Positions 36,127-47,244 of a stretch of 64,000 nucleotides of DNA are shown in pieces. The notes under the pieces were generated by a model. That model was not told the DNA's origin. It was given only the letters and a program-made list of their open reading frames with translations, and made no database searches. The stretch's first letter is position 1, and each line of letters starts with the position of its first letter. A program made the position numbers and the translations under genes. Source of the stretch: Circinella umbellata (lineage: Eukaryota; Mucoromycota; Mucoromycetes; Mucorales; Lichtheimiaceae); assembly GCA_025093555.1 (NCBI GenBank), contig JAIWNF010000005.1:930001-994000 (forward strand). Direction: 5' to 3'.

Positions 36127-36330
36127 ACTCCCCCACCTCCATCATCAAACACACCATCCCATCCAAATGCTCTCGATCGACTACGATACACACTTCCCAC
36201 GCACAAATAGTCAGTATGAACAATTTGAATGACATAGTAGAAAAATTACATCTAGCTAACACAGTCCAGTTTCTTCACTTACTGTACATTTCTGTTGGGC
36301 CAGACCAGGAAACTGAAAGTCTTGTATAGC
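36127..36330 (+). pseudogene. Decayed fragment of an F-box/LRR paralogue, inverted relative to the 38-kb copy
   Basis: The plus strand aligns to the minus-strand gene at 38066-39458. Shared nucleotides include AAATGCTCTC(A/G)(C/A)TCGACTACGATA. Protein comparison: IVSMNNLNDIVEKLHLANTV then QFLHLLYISVGPDQE here, against ISINDLNEISFYVANTLQFL then HIRVPWGRSRN there. The upstream frame (SNALDRLRYT against SNALTRLRYT) is shifted relative to the downstream one. It is therefore a dead duplicate. Confidence 0.6.
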
Positions 36331-38065
36331 CTTGTTCTTTATTATTTAAGGCTAAAGGTAAAGTCTTGCCAATAAAATGTTTTCATCGTTTATTTTCGAT
36401 CCCTCGTTATTTTTCTATATTCTTTTGCACTCGTATTCTACTGTTTTTATTCTTTATAAAATTATTATGTTAATAGCACATAACTCGATGAAAAAGAAAA
36501 AAAAACGTATATATTACAAGCCCTTTTCGATTACATCTCAACTCTTTCAGTACTGTGATATTAAACTTGGAGTGTGTGGAATGGTCAAATTAAAATAATA
36601 GTACGTAATCTAAGGATTTTGGACAAGGTGGCATCAAAATTTAATGTAATAAACGTTCTTGGAGCCTGATTACCCATTGACGACAACTACTTGCTTTATA
36701 CTGGGAATGGAATTTTATTAAGGTGATTTTCACTGCTTTGGCTGAACTAAGTATCATTTTTGAAAATTTTTCACTTTGATCCCTATATTACCGTTATTCA
36801 CCATGACTTATTCGGGCATTACAATCTTTTTTTCGAAACGTTTCTTTTAACCAACTTAATTGAAATCATCCTCGTACTTATCTCATTAACCTTGACACCG
36901 AACATATCATATACACCCACTTCCCAAATGCCATTATTTACACCCCCCCACGAATCAAATCAATTATTTGCCACTGTAAAAAACGATTCCATACACTGTA
37001 CTCTTGTCTCACATGCTATGCACATAGTTCTCCAGTGCCTGTAATATGCGGAACTGTGAATAATATTTCTTATTATAATACTGAGAGGCCACTAACTCCC
37101 ATAATCATCGCATTTCCAAAACAAAAACATATTTTTGGGCCTTTTAGGTTTACTGTTATTTTTATAATTTTCTGTTATTGTTGTTAATTATATTTCAATA
37201 TGTATCATATAAAAATTCATAACCGATAACACTGACCAGAGTATGGGTTACCATTAAGCTGAATGAGGTACATCATAGTACCCAAAAATAAACAAAATCT
37301 AGAAAAAAAAAAGGTACTTTCCTTCACGCACTTTTGAGTACTTTTGGCCTCGTCTAGTGGCGAAGTGCCCAAAAATTTAGTGCACCTCACTATGACCATG
37401 GACTGGTGAAAAGATTCTCAATGAATTTGTATTCAGAAATATTTTTATTTGTAGAAGCAAAAATAGAAAAAAGAAGTTTAAACTACTGCTAGAAAAGTCA
37501 ATATGACACAATACAATACATAGTTCTAATATGATCGATTCTTGCCGTTAAAATCGTGCTGGGCGGGGCGACATATGGAAGAATTCAAAATTTCGCACTA
37601 TCTTTATTCAGGAAATTCCACAACCAAAGTTAGTCACGTATAGCTACTGTATTTCTTGATTTTTGATGAAGGGAACTTGAATGTTCGTTAAGTATTTTTC
37701 TCTTGATTTTTATAAATAGGAACACTCTTTGTTACTTAAGTTCTTCAAGTACGTAAATGTGGTACGCAATCCAAGAGGTCAAAACTATTAGATAGGAATA
37801 ATAGGCTTTGTGTCTTTGAGGATATATGTTCTTTCTACAAACAAGAAAACTTCTAAATAATAGACGAAATATCGTTGAAAAGAAGAATCCTACAACAAAA
37901 TTGACAGTACTCTTAACTATACACTACTATATTTCCGTCAATAGACTACTCTGAACCCTTTAATACAAAATAAACGAGGAAATTATTTTTGATTATGTAG
38001 TATATATTAATTACATTACTATATTAAGGAAAGAATATTTTTATTTACGTATAAAGTAAGTAACT
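36331..38065. other. Intergenic between F-box fragment and F-box gene
   Basis: ORFs at 36377-36598, 36760-37044 and 37217-37399 carry no recognisable domain. I could not extend the F-box paralogy further into this stretch. Confidence 0.4.
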
Positions 38066-39458
38066 TTATCGGTGTGGGATGTAAATTATGGCATTCGGGA
38101 AGAGGGTATAGATAATCTGTTCGGTATCGGGATTTATGAGACGAGGGCGAGCGTGAAGAAGAAATATTTCAGTCAGTTGATTGTAAGGAATGTTTAGGAA
38201 AAAGGTTTGTAATGACTGCGTGAGTCGGGGTGAATGATGGTGATGGTAGAGATCGAAATGAATGGTTTGTAGGTGAGGTAGCTCAGCTAAAGCAGCCAAA
38301 ATTACCTCTGTTATATGCTGTTCCCAGTATACAACACGTAGCTGTCGGCATTGGGAAACAAGAGCAGCAAGGACATTTATTACATTGATGTTTTGGCGCC
38401 AGTTTCTTGATCTACCCCAAGGTACACGTATGTGGAGGAATTGGAGGGTGTTGGCGACGTAGAAAGATATTTCATTTAAGTCGTTTATGCTGATTGAAGT
38501 GCCTGGGGAGATGTGTGTATATCGTAGTCGAGTGAGAGCATTTGAAGCGGATGTATATGGTGTGGATGCTGTATGATGTGAAGGTCGTGGCGTAGTGGAT
38601 GACGCATGGCATTATTAGCGGAGATGGTAAAGGACAGTAAATTTGGTGGGCAAAGTTCAATGATATATGTAATGTGGTTTCGGAAAAAGGTGTTAGGTCC
38701 AAATGCTAGCTCTTGTAAATGGATGGACTGTTGCAACATGGCGTCAATAAACCGAAAAAGTAAAATGGGATCACTTGCGTCTATGTGATCAATCGTAAGT
38801 CTTGTAAGAAAAGGAATCTGGTTGCGAATATAAACAAATCGGGGGAGAAGGTGTATTCGGTGAAGATGGAAGTTACGTAACGTAGTATTGGTAGCGATCA
38901 AAGTGAAAAACATATTGGCGTTATCAGAAGAAAAAGTAGTTTGATGTAAGAAGAGGTTTTGTAGTGTAGTGAAGTTTAATTGAAAAAATCGGTAAATGTA
39001 GTCAAATCCAGCTCTATGCATTACTACAAAATTTTACATGTGTTTGAAATATTACACAAATTGATACAATTTTTCAGCTCTTTATTTAGTTGGAAGACAA
39101 AAACAAAATTACATACCTGCTGTTTGAATTTGACAATAGCGGTTGGTAATCAATGATGTTAAAACACCATTTCCGGTGACATCACAATATACGGTATAGG
39201 TAATCCATGAAGCCACCGTCCAACCAAGGGCCGTTCTTCACTATTGTTGAGATTCTGGAGTACGGGTGTTTGTTCGAAAAATACATTTTCCATCCGCACC
39301 CAGACAACGTTCATCAATCGATTGCGCCAGTACCGACTTACGTCGAGGCACTGAAGAAATTGAAAAAAATTAAGATACGAAAATATACTGATTAAAAGCT
39401 CATTGGGAACATGAGGTAAAAAATCAAAAGAGTTTTGATGCTGATTGTGGTGGTTCAT
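38066..39458 (-). pseudogene. F-box protein with leucine-rich-repeat-like C-terminus, probably frameshifted
   Basis: ATG at 39458. An N-terminal F-box is clear: LPHVPNELLISIFSYLNFFQ then FLQCLDVSRYWRNRL. The frame then stops at about 39159, while the next frame (GNGVLTSLITNRYCQIQTA) runs to a GTATGT donor near 39120 that joins in phase to MHRAGFDYIYRFFQLN after TTGTAG near 39026. This requires a one-base loss near 39209. A second frame change near 38510-38600 is needed to connect ...FTISANNAMRH to SNALTRLRYTHISPGTS and onward to the end (LFPNAIIYIPHR). The C-terminal region has LRR-like periodicity. F-box proteins recruit substrates to SCF ubiquitin ligases through Skp1. I found no short intron that explains either shift. 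Lies between the inverted duplication arms. Confidence 0.65.
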
Positions 39459-40565
39459 AGTAGTGATTGATGTATGTAGATATAAAGCGGATGTTTGAGA
39501 TGTTATTGAATGGGAAATACAAAGGAAGTTAAGTATAGATGAAAAAGTAAAAAATAAAGTCGTTCAGTAAAGTTGGTTTTCATATTCTTCAAGAAGCAGC
39601 AATTCTCCCAATAATGGGAAACAAAAGAAAATAAAAAAGATAAAGAAAAGGAGATTCTGTTAAAAAATAATTTTCATTCGTGAAGAGAAAAACAAGTTGC
39701 GCTTATTATGTATTGGCATTAATGATACGTGTTCTCATCATTTCAATGTTGTCACTTGCAGTATAGATTTTAAGACAAATAAGAACACCTAAATCATATA
39801 AATAGGTCTACACAAAAGACCCATGTAAATGATCAGTTATTTCTTTGTTCTTCTCATTATAAACCTAAGTACACGGCATTGTTTATGAACCATCCTCGAG
39901 CGTAGCGGAGTTCATGGATGTAATGAAATAATTCTATCAGTAGATATGCAGTTAATGCTTACTTGTTTGATACGAGATCGATCTTTTGTGTATTTTAAAC
40001 AAAGTACCCCTTTAAGCCTATTTTGGTAGGTACGTAAAAATGATATATCAAGCAAAAAATATGTTTTGTTGTTGTCATCGCCAACTGTAAGTTTATAATG
40101 ACATTTGATTCTTTACACTATTAGTATATTGGTGTAAACTTGTAAAAGAGAAAGATTGCTATCTTGCAAAATGTTTGTACAACTTTGGAGAAAATCCCCA
40201 ACATAATTTTATCAATGTATATAATACTTGCTTGTGTTCTATGGCTTTGTGTGTATTCATGGATTTTGTTATTGTATTATTGGATCAGGAGTGTGTAGTC
40301 GTATAATACTTGTTGAGCTACTCAATTTGGTAGTTATGCTATTTTCGTATACCCATACAAGTAGTAATATATCCTCCTTATATTGCTGAAATAACATAAG
40401 AATCTGGCGAGTATACAAATATGATGAAGGTAAAAAAGCTTAGAAATTCCTATTGTCAATTTATCAGACAGCAAAAAAAAAGGGTCCAGCGTTAGCTGGG
40501 ACGGTCAACACGTTATCAAATTCGTCATTCTCTCATTTTGATAATATGCTTCAAAAGTTGTACCG
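39459..40565. other. Intergenic, nothing recognised
   Basis: The presumed 5' flank of the F-box gene, then AT-rich sequence up to the right arm of the inverted duplication. No gene or repeat copy recognised. Confidence 0.45.
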
Positions 40566-42748
40566 AGTGTAACAAAATAGATCAGCCAACACCACCAGTA
40601 GCAGCATCCACAAAAAGACATTACACCACTTTACGAGTAAAAAAAAATTAATTCATAATAACATTTTATTCATTATAATAAACAATAAGCCTCCTCTTAG
40701 TTCTCAAGAAATAATAATATAACTTGATTAACGAGAATAACCACGAGAAGGTGGAAGGCTAGCTATTCCCAAAAATGTGTGTTTGGTTTCTCCACAACCC
40801 AATACTTTAGTGAAAGTGCTCCCAACGTTCTGGAACAATACGCGCGCCAAGGCCTCTTTGTGCAAGGGAAAGGCTGTACTATCCATTGGAAAAACCAAAT
40901 TAGGTAAATGCGCAGTAAAGTCCAGAACGCGAGCGCCGCGTCGTCTTGAAGATCGCCAACCGGCTCAAACAGTTCCCATAGAGATTTAAAACATTAACAG
41001 TAAAAAATATTGATTAGTAAAATATTATTATTACTTTTACTTGACATTCATTCAACACACACTTATTCCCTCTCCTCATTAAAAGCTTTAAAAAAACTTG
41101 CCTTTTTGCTAATAAACCAAGGGGTGCCACTTTGGAAAAAAACCTCTCAATAACGAGGTAAAGTTATGAAACAAAAGACAAGAAACCACTTCTGCCTCGT
41201 AACCATGGCAGCAGTTAGGGCTACATTGAGGGACGCAAATCGAAGATCCGAAGAGACGAGATCTTACAATGCAGTGGTTTACCCAGTTAAGCTGCAGAAT
41301 TAACTACATAATACCCTGGAAAAGTTATGTCCTTTGTAGTTTGTGTGCTTGCCCGATTTCGAAAGGCGCGTCCAGCATCGAGCACATCCAAAAGTCCTAG
41401 GGGTGGTACGTCCCAAGCTCCGGCAAGAGTTACGTTGTTGTATCAGAAATGTCTCTCTCCGTTCTGACACGGGTTAACTCCATTCGTCCAGGAATGTTGA
41501 ATTCTGAAGCGCTCTGATAAAGTCAAAAAAAACTCTATCCCCTCCGCATTCAGGAACTTCACCCACGCACCTGGGGTACATCGCTTCCAAGGACAATAGC
41601 CAGTTTAGCATGCACAAACAAGAAAAAAAATAAAACAGGAACAACACAAGTGGCAATGAAGTCCTGAGATCCGTCAAATTCCTTTGGCCACCTAAAGCCT
41701 GGAGGGAGGTGTTAAAGAAGAAAAGAGAAAAGAAAGGAAAAATCAATTTTGGCACGCTGCGGCCATTTTTAATATCCCAGCAACTCAGCAAAATCTGTCT
41801 CACAGCAATATGCATAAAATGCATTGTACTTGTTTTTGCTTCAAGACTGTCTCCCTAGAATAATTGTCAGTTGTTCCAATATCATAGTCGATCATTTCAA
41901 ACATTAAATAAAAGGCTGAATTGACTTCTCTAAACTATACTTTTGCTTTTATCCATACAATTTCTTCTTAATACAAGCCCGCCATATCGTGAACTTGTTG
42001 AACAATCTAACATTACGAAGGCCAAACATTCTGACATAGATGATGAGAGGATAGAGATAAAAAAAACGTATACTTTTTACTGTCATATAAAACCTTATTC
42101 TGTTGTATATAAAAGAGTTTGACAGATTGTAAAGATACTGTGGCTGTTTGTAATTTTGGTTGTTTCAGAAAAAACATGTCTCTTCTCTTCCTGTTTTTAT
42201 AATGCTCGGCAAGACACTACTGCATGAGCTTAATGAATTAACCATTTTCCAAAGTTTAAAAGCTAGTAGATTCAGTCGTTTTGAAATTTAAAAAATAATG
42301 GAGAAGTAGTCACCAAGTACCATAACAAAAAGTCTGAAAGCCTCTTGCTACGTATTGATGTCCATTAAAAACAATATTATAAGACAAAACCATTTAAAAC
42401 GAACTTGCTTTCTAAGAGCGTATTCATTATTATTTGATTCAGTCATCTGCTAATCGTACTTAGTTTACTGTCACCGCTCGTTATAACGATACTCCCCCCC
42501 CCGTGAGACCAAAAGGGCATCGTTATATCGAATAATCGCTATAACGAATTCTTGATCTGAGTTATTATGATCGGGTAAAATCCTATCCATATGCACTTGA
42601 CCTCACATGTATCTAATATGTCTTGCAAAAAGAAGAAAACTCTAGCACATCATATCATATACTATAAATAAGTTATCGAATATTATTTATCTTATTACTT
42701 CTAATCGAATTACACTCACATGCTCACATATAATTAATGCTGATCCCT
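40566..42748 (-). repeat. 2,183-bp inverted duplication, right arm
   Basis: The reverse complement of 33776-35958, with the same length and the same sequence at all points checked. The spacer between the arms is 4,607 bp. The right boundary is GCTGATCCCT followed by TGGCTTC, where the other copy has flank ACAGACTAG instead. The ORFs at 40777-40989 (+) and 41474-41824 (-) are the same as those in the left arm and are unrecognised. Confidence 0.9.
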
Positions 42749-42989
42749 TGGCTTCTTTTCTAGGCGGATTCTAACGGACAATGGCCCAACTGACAATGTA
42801 ATTATATACTTGACACCACAACTTCATCATTATTATCTTATCTAGATTATTATATATTCCCTTATTTTACTGTTTGTCTTTAGAAAACACAAATGTAGAT
42901 TAGCTGTAGTAGCTGGTGTACATATCCTCTTAGTATTTCGATATATTTATATGAACTTTTAATTAAAATTGATTTGTACATTTATCTAT

Positions 42990-43470
42990 GCAACATTTTT
43001 TTTTTTGAAAAGTGTAACACTATTTTTTTTGTAAGTAGCTACAGCATAAAAAAACTTTTTGCACAACCCAATAGAATGCAGCCTTAAAAGCATTTTTATT
43101 TTTTAAATCCACACTTACTACTTGTGATGGATGATAAAAAAAGAACTTTGAGGAATCAATTCTAAAAAGATACATAAGAGCTTCTCTACATAATACGTAG
43201 AGATACAATTATATTATATGTAGCATGAATAAATTACTTTTTGTATAGTGTTATAGTAACACTTTATGAACATAAACATTTGCTACAAAGTTTGATTTTA
43301 TGTACACGGAGCATGCGATTCGACAGCTATAATATATAAACATCCGCCCCTAACATATATAAGAAACGATATATTTTTATAATCCCATGATCGATGCGAA
43401 AATGGGTAGTAGTTCAAGTAATCCGTTTATTAACATTCTTGAAATACTTTTCCAGTTTTTATTTGTCACA
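42990..43470 (+). repeat. Diverged dispersed repeat, copy B
   Basis: Partner of copy A at 29120-29560, same orientation. It starts shortly after the right arm of the inverted duplication ends. Conserved blocks are in the same order (GCACAACCC, AGCATGAATAAATTAC, CATCCGCCCC, CCCATGATCGATGCGAAAA). An ACAC/CGTACGTAC simple-sequence run follows at about 43468-43500. Confidence 0.75.
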
Positions 43471-44237
43471 CACACACGCACGTACAAACGTACGTACATG
43501 CAGGTATATGTGTATTAAATAAGTGTGGGAAATTGATAGATCATCATTTTACTGTGCTTTTCATACGAAAATTGCATTGATTAATCACAAAACTTTACCA
43601 TAGTGATCATTCACTTTATCCATGGCAACAAAATGTTGATCTTTTTTTTCCCATGTTAATATAGATTAGCAAAAACTTTTGTTTTTTTTTCCTTAAAAAA
43701 AGGTCCGAAATAGACGATTTCTCGCTACCCTGAAAAATAGGAAATAAGAAAGGAAGATGAGTTGATTTACAGTGCCATAGCTTTTAAATACATATTACAT
43801 TAAAGATGTTGTCACAGATAATGAGCAGCGTCAAAGTTTGGTGTGCGTATCCCAAAAAAAAAAAAAAAAATCGCGCCACTTTTTTGACACCCATTGTATT
43901 TCGAGAATGACCCAATTTTTTTTATATTTATATTACCCTACTATTCAAAAGATAATTGAGCGGGTTTTTTTATATCGACTTTTTAAATTATGATAACAAT
44001 CAAACTATTTAAAACTTTTGAAGAGACTTTGTGGTATTTTTTGCTTAACATTATTAAAGCAAGGGATGAAAGGGCGAGGGGGGGCCAACGCGAATCTAAA
44101 AAAGTTACTTTTTTTTTTTAAACCTCAGCTTCAAAAATCAAAATAATAACTACCTCGTTCAGTTTTTTTTTTGGTACAAACAAAAACATAACAACTTACA
44201 ACCAAAAAAAAAACAATAACAACAACTACCTTTGGTT
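43471..44237. other. Intergenic, 5' flank of PPR gene
   Basis: AT-rich with an A18-type run at about 43854-43870 and several T runs. The last 200 bp would contain the promoter and 5' UTR of the PPR gene. Nothing else recognised. Confidence 0.5.
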
Positions 44238-46855
44238 ATGGTCCACTTGCACTGTGGGCGTTTGCATTCTATTACAAGAAAACATGCACATCGTCACCTA
44301 TTGCAACAATGGCAACTCTTTCTTTTTAATGAGTTAGAAAACTTATCCATTACAGCAACGACACGTTCACCTGTCACTACTACCACAACCACTACTTTAC
44401 GAAGAACTTTTTCAAGCTGTTCCTGTCGAGGTACATACATATATATTTAATGAACATAAATGTTTCTTTTTAGAAGAAAAATAAAAAAAATAATAATAAA
44501 TCGATTGACGCGTTTAATTGTTTTCAAAAAATAATAATAATAATAACAGAAAGTAAACAACAACTCGAATCAACCACTTTAAATAATGTCGAACGAATAT
44601 TAGAAAAAAGAAATAATCAACGACGTATTCCACATCATATAAGTGCCAAATTCGATAAACATGTTTTACCCCCTCAATCCATGTCATCAGCCATTACCAT
44701 TCGATCCCACCTTGAAAATGGGGATCGTACAAGAGCATTAGAAGCCTTTGAAGCGATTGCCTTTTTACCATCGCGTGAACATGGTATTCCACGTGCCATT
44801 GCACAACAACTTCTTGCATGTTTACGAGCAGAAATTCGTGGTGAAGGAACAAGTCACCATAATAACAAGAATAATTCACTAAGCAATAACGAGAATAATA
44901 ATAATAAGCAAAATAATTATCGTCAACAACAACAACAACCCACTCGTAGCCATTACAAAGCAAAACAACTTCAACGACGTTATCAACGACAATTGGAACT
45001 TTTATTAACACATGTTCGATCTTTGGATTATTTTTGGGATGATAATGAATTTCGTGTTATTTTGGAACTTTTTGATCGAATGGATTTGGTTGAACGAGCT
45101 GAAGTGATTTTCCGTGATAGAGAAATCTATTGTGATCAAGCAATTACAATGCTCACTTATAATAAGCTTGCAGCGGCTTATCTTCGACGTATTAAAGCAT
45201 GGGATCATGATAAACGGGAACAAATGCGATATATGGACAAGTTGCATACTCTTATTAAATCGGCTACAAGTAAACATGGTTTAAAACCAGATGTGGTGAC
45301 ATTTAATTTGCTATTGAGTGCACGAGCTCGAATGATGTTAAATAATAATGATGTCGGCAGTAGTAATGGTAGCAGTAGTCGTCGTGTTAATCGTAATATG
45401 GGTAATAATCACTTACAAGCAGTAGAAGCTATACTTGAAGAAATGGAAAAACAAAATGTCAAGCCAAATGATCGAACTTTAAATATTACATTGGATATTT
45501 ATGGTAAATTGGACAACAATTTATCTTCACCAGCCAAGAATAAAATGGATGAAATGTTATCTACACTTTTGAAATCTGTTGGTAAAGAAGGGGATGGTCC
45601 TGATGTGATTACTTATTCAACTACGATTCGAAATGCAATACTTCAACGAGATATGTATACAGCAGAAAAAACATTTAGAGCCATGGTTGAAAAAGGAGTG
45701 ATGCCAAACGAATTTGTATTTTCACATTTGGTCGTTGGATATGTTCAATTGGGTGATATGGAAAAAGCACATGATGTAATTCGATTGATGCAAACATCTC
45801 CTTTTGGTTTACATCCCACAATTCATGTATTTACTCCACTTATTCAAGGTTATGCGAAATCATTCGAATATGATAAAGCATATAACATTTTCAGTGAAAT
45901 GGTCGACCAAGGGATACCCGCCAATTTGACAACCTATACCATCCTTGCAACCATGTTTGTTGATTCACCCATTTATGGAAATCCTGCACAAGCTATTCAT
46001 GTATTACGTGGACTTTCTAAAATATCATCATTATCAACAGCATCACCATTGAATCATGCTGATGAAGAAGAAGAAGAAGAAGAAATACTGGATCAACCTG
46101 CTTTAACTCTATTAATTGAAGCTCATGGTTTAGCAGGTGCTAGAAATTTAGATGTAACAACAAAAAATAATGACAACAAGAGTCAACAGCAACAAGATGG
46201 AGAATCATCACGTAAATCATCGGCATCTTCTTTCTCATCTCGACGAGAATTACATGCTAGAGCAGCAAGAGATTGTTATGATATAATTTTACAACAATAC
46301 AATAAACCAGATCAACTTGCACATACTTCATTATTAACAGCTTATGCACGACTTGGTCTTCCAGATAAAGCATGGGAATTTTGGCAACAACTCAAGGATA
46401 CGGATGCAGCATTAACAACGATTCATTATAATGCATTATTCATGGGTATTGTAAATCTTCAAGATTGGTATTCAACGGCAAAAAATGTATTTGATGAAAT
46501 GAGACAACAAAAATCAACTGTACCAGATGTGGCAACTTATGATTTATTAATACATGGAGCATTTCAAGCATGTGATTTGGATTGGATTCGGGATTTATGG
46601 AATTTACCTTGTCGACCCCGTTTATTGTTACATAATGATAATAATATGAATGAACAAGAACAATATTATGATGAAGAAATCAATTCACTTTTAGTACGAA
46701 CGTATTATTATGCACTTTATTCTATGATGGCTGCTGATGATATTAAGGGTGCTTTAGATGTATTTAAGGAATTTAAAGAGTTACCATATCCTCCTGCATC
46801 AGCTACAATTTGGAGTCATCGAATTCATCAACTTGCTCAGCGGTTTTCATCTTAA
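44238..46855 (+). CDS. Pentatricopeptide-repeat (PPR) protein, probably mitochondrial
   Basis: Seen: two exons, 44238-44430 and 44550-46855, joined CGA G|GTACAT...AACAG|AA; total 2,499 nt, 832 aa. The N-terminus is basic, His/Arg/Thr-rich and nearly free of acid residues (MVHLHCGRLHSITRKHAHRH, LRRTFSSCSCR), as in a mitochondrial presequence. Degenerate 35-residue PPR units follow, with clear ones at KPDVVTFNLLLSARARM, KPNDRTLNITLDIYGKL, DVITYSTTIRNAILQRDMYT, MPNEFVFSHLVVGYVQLGD, HPTIHVFTPLIQGYAKSFEY, IPANLTTYTILATMFV and VPDVATYDLLIHGAFQAC. Asn/Gln-rich, EEEEEE and Ser-rich insertions interrupt the array. PPR proteins bind organellar RNA for processing, stability or translation. The target cannot be inferred. 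The start was chosen at the first ATG that gives the presequence. Confidence 0.87.
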
Positions 46856-47244
46856 TAGTGGTACTAGTTTTTTTTTAGATATTTATTTTTTAACATTTTA
46901 ACAAAAACAAAGATACAAAAAAAAGTATAATTATTATACAACACAACTGTAAATAGCATTTTTCACTTTTTTTTAATACACACACACACACAAATACACA
47001 CACTAGCACACACAATTTGTCATTTTTGTTATTTCTTAATTTTTTTTGTTCTCCCTGACACACTCACACATATATACACCTCATCCACATAACAGATTAA
47101 TAGAATGAAAAAAAAAAGAAAAAGTAGTTTATTTTGACAAGAAAAACATTTTTTCTACTTGATAAAAATATGTTATTATGTCTTTTGGAGAAAAAGATTA
47201 AAGCATAACTAGTAAATATGTAGTTATTATTCAATATAGATAGT
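46856..47244. other. 3' intergenic region with CA microsatellite
   Basis: ACAC-rich runs (about 46978-47012 and 47058-47080) and A/T tracts. This is the 3' flank of the PPR gene and of the dead dioxygenase gene. Confidence 0.55.
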
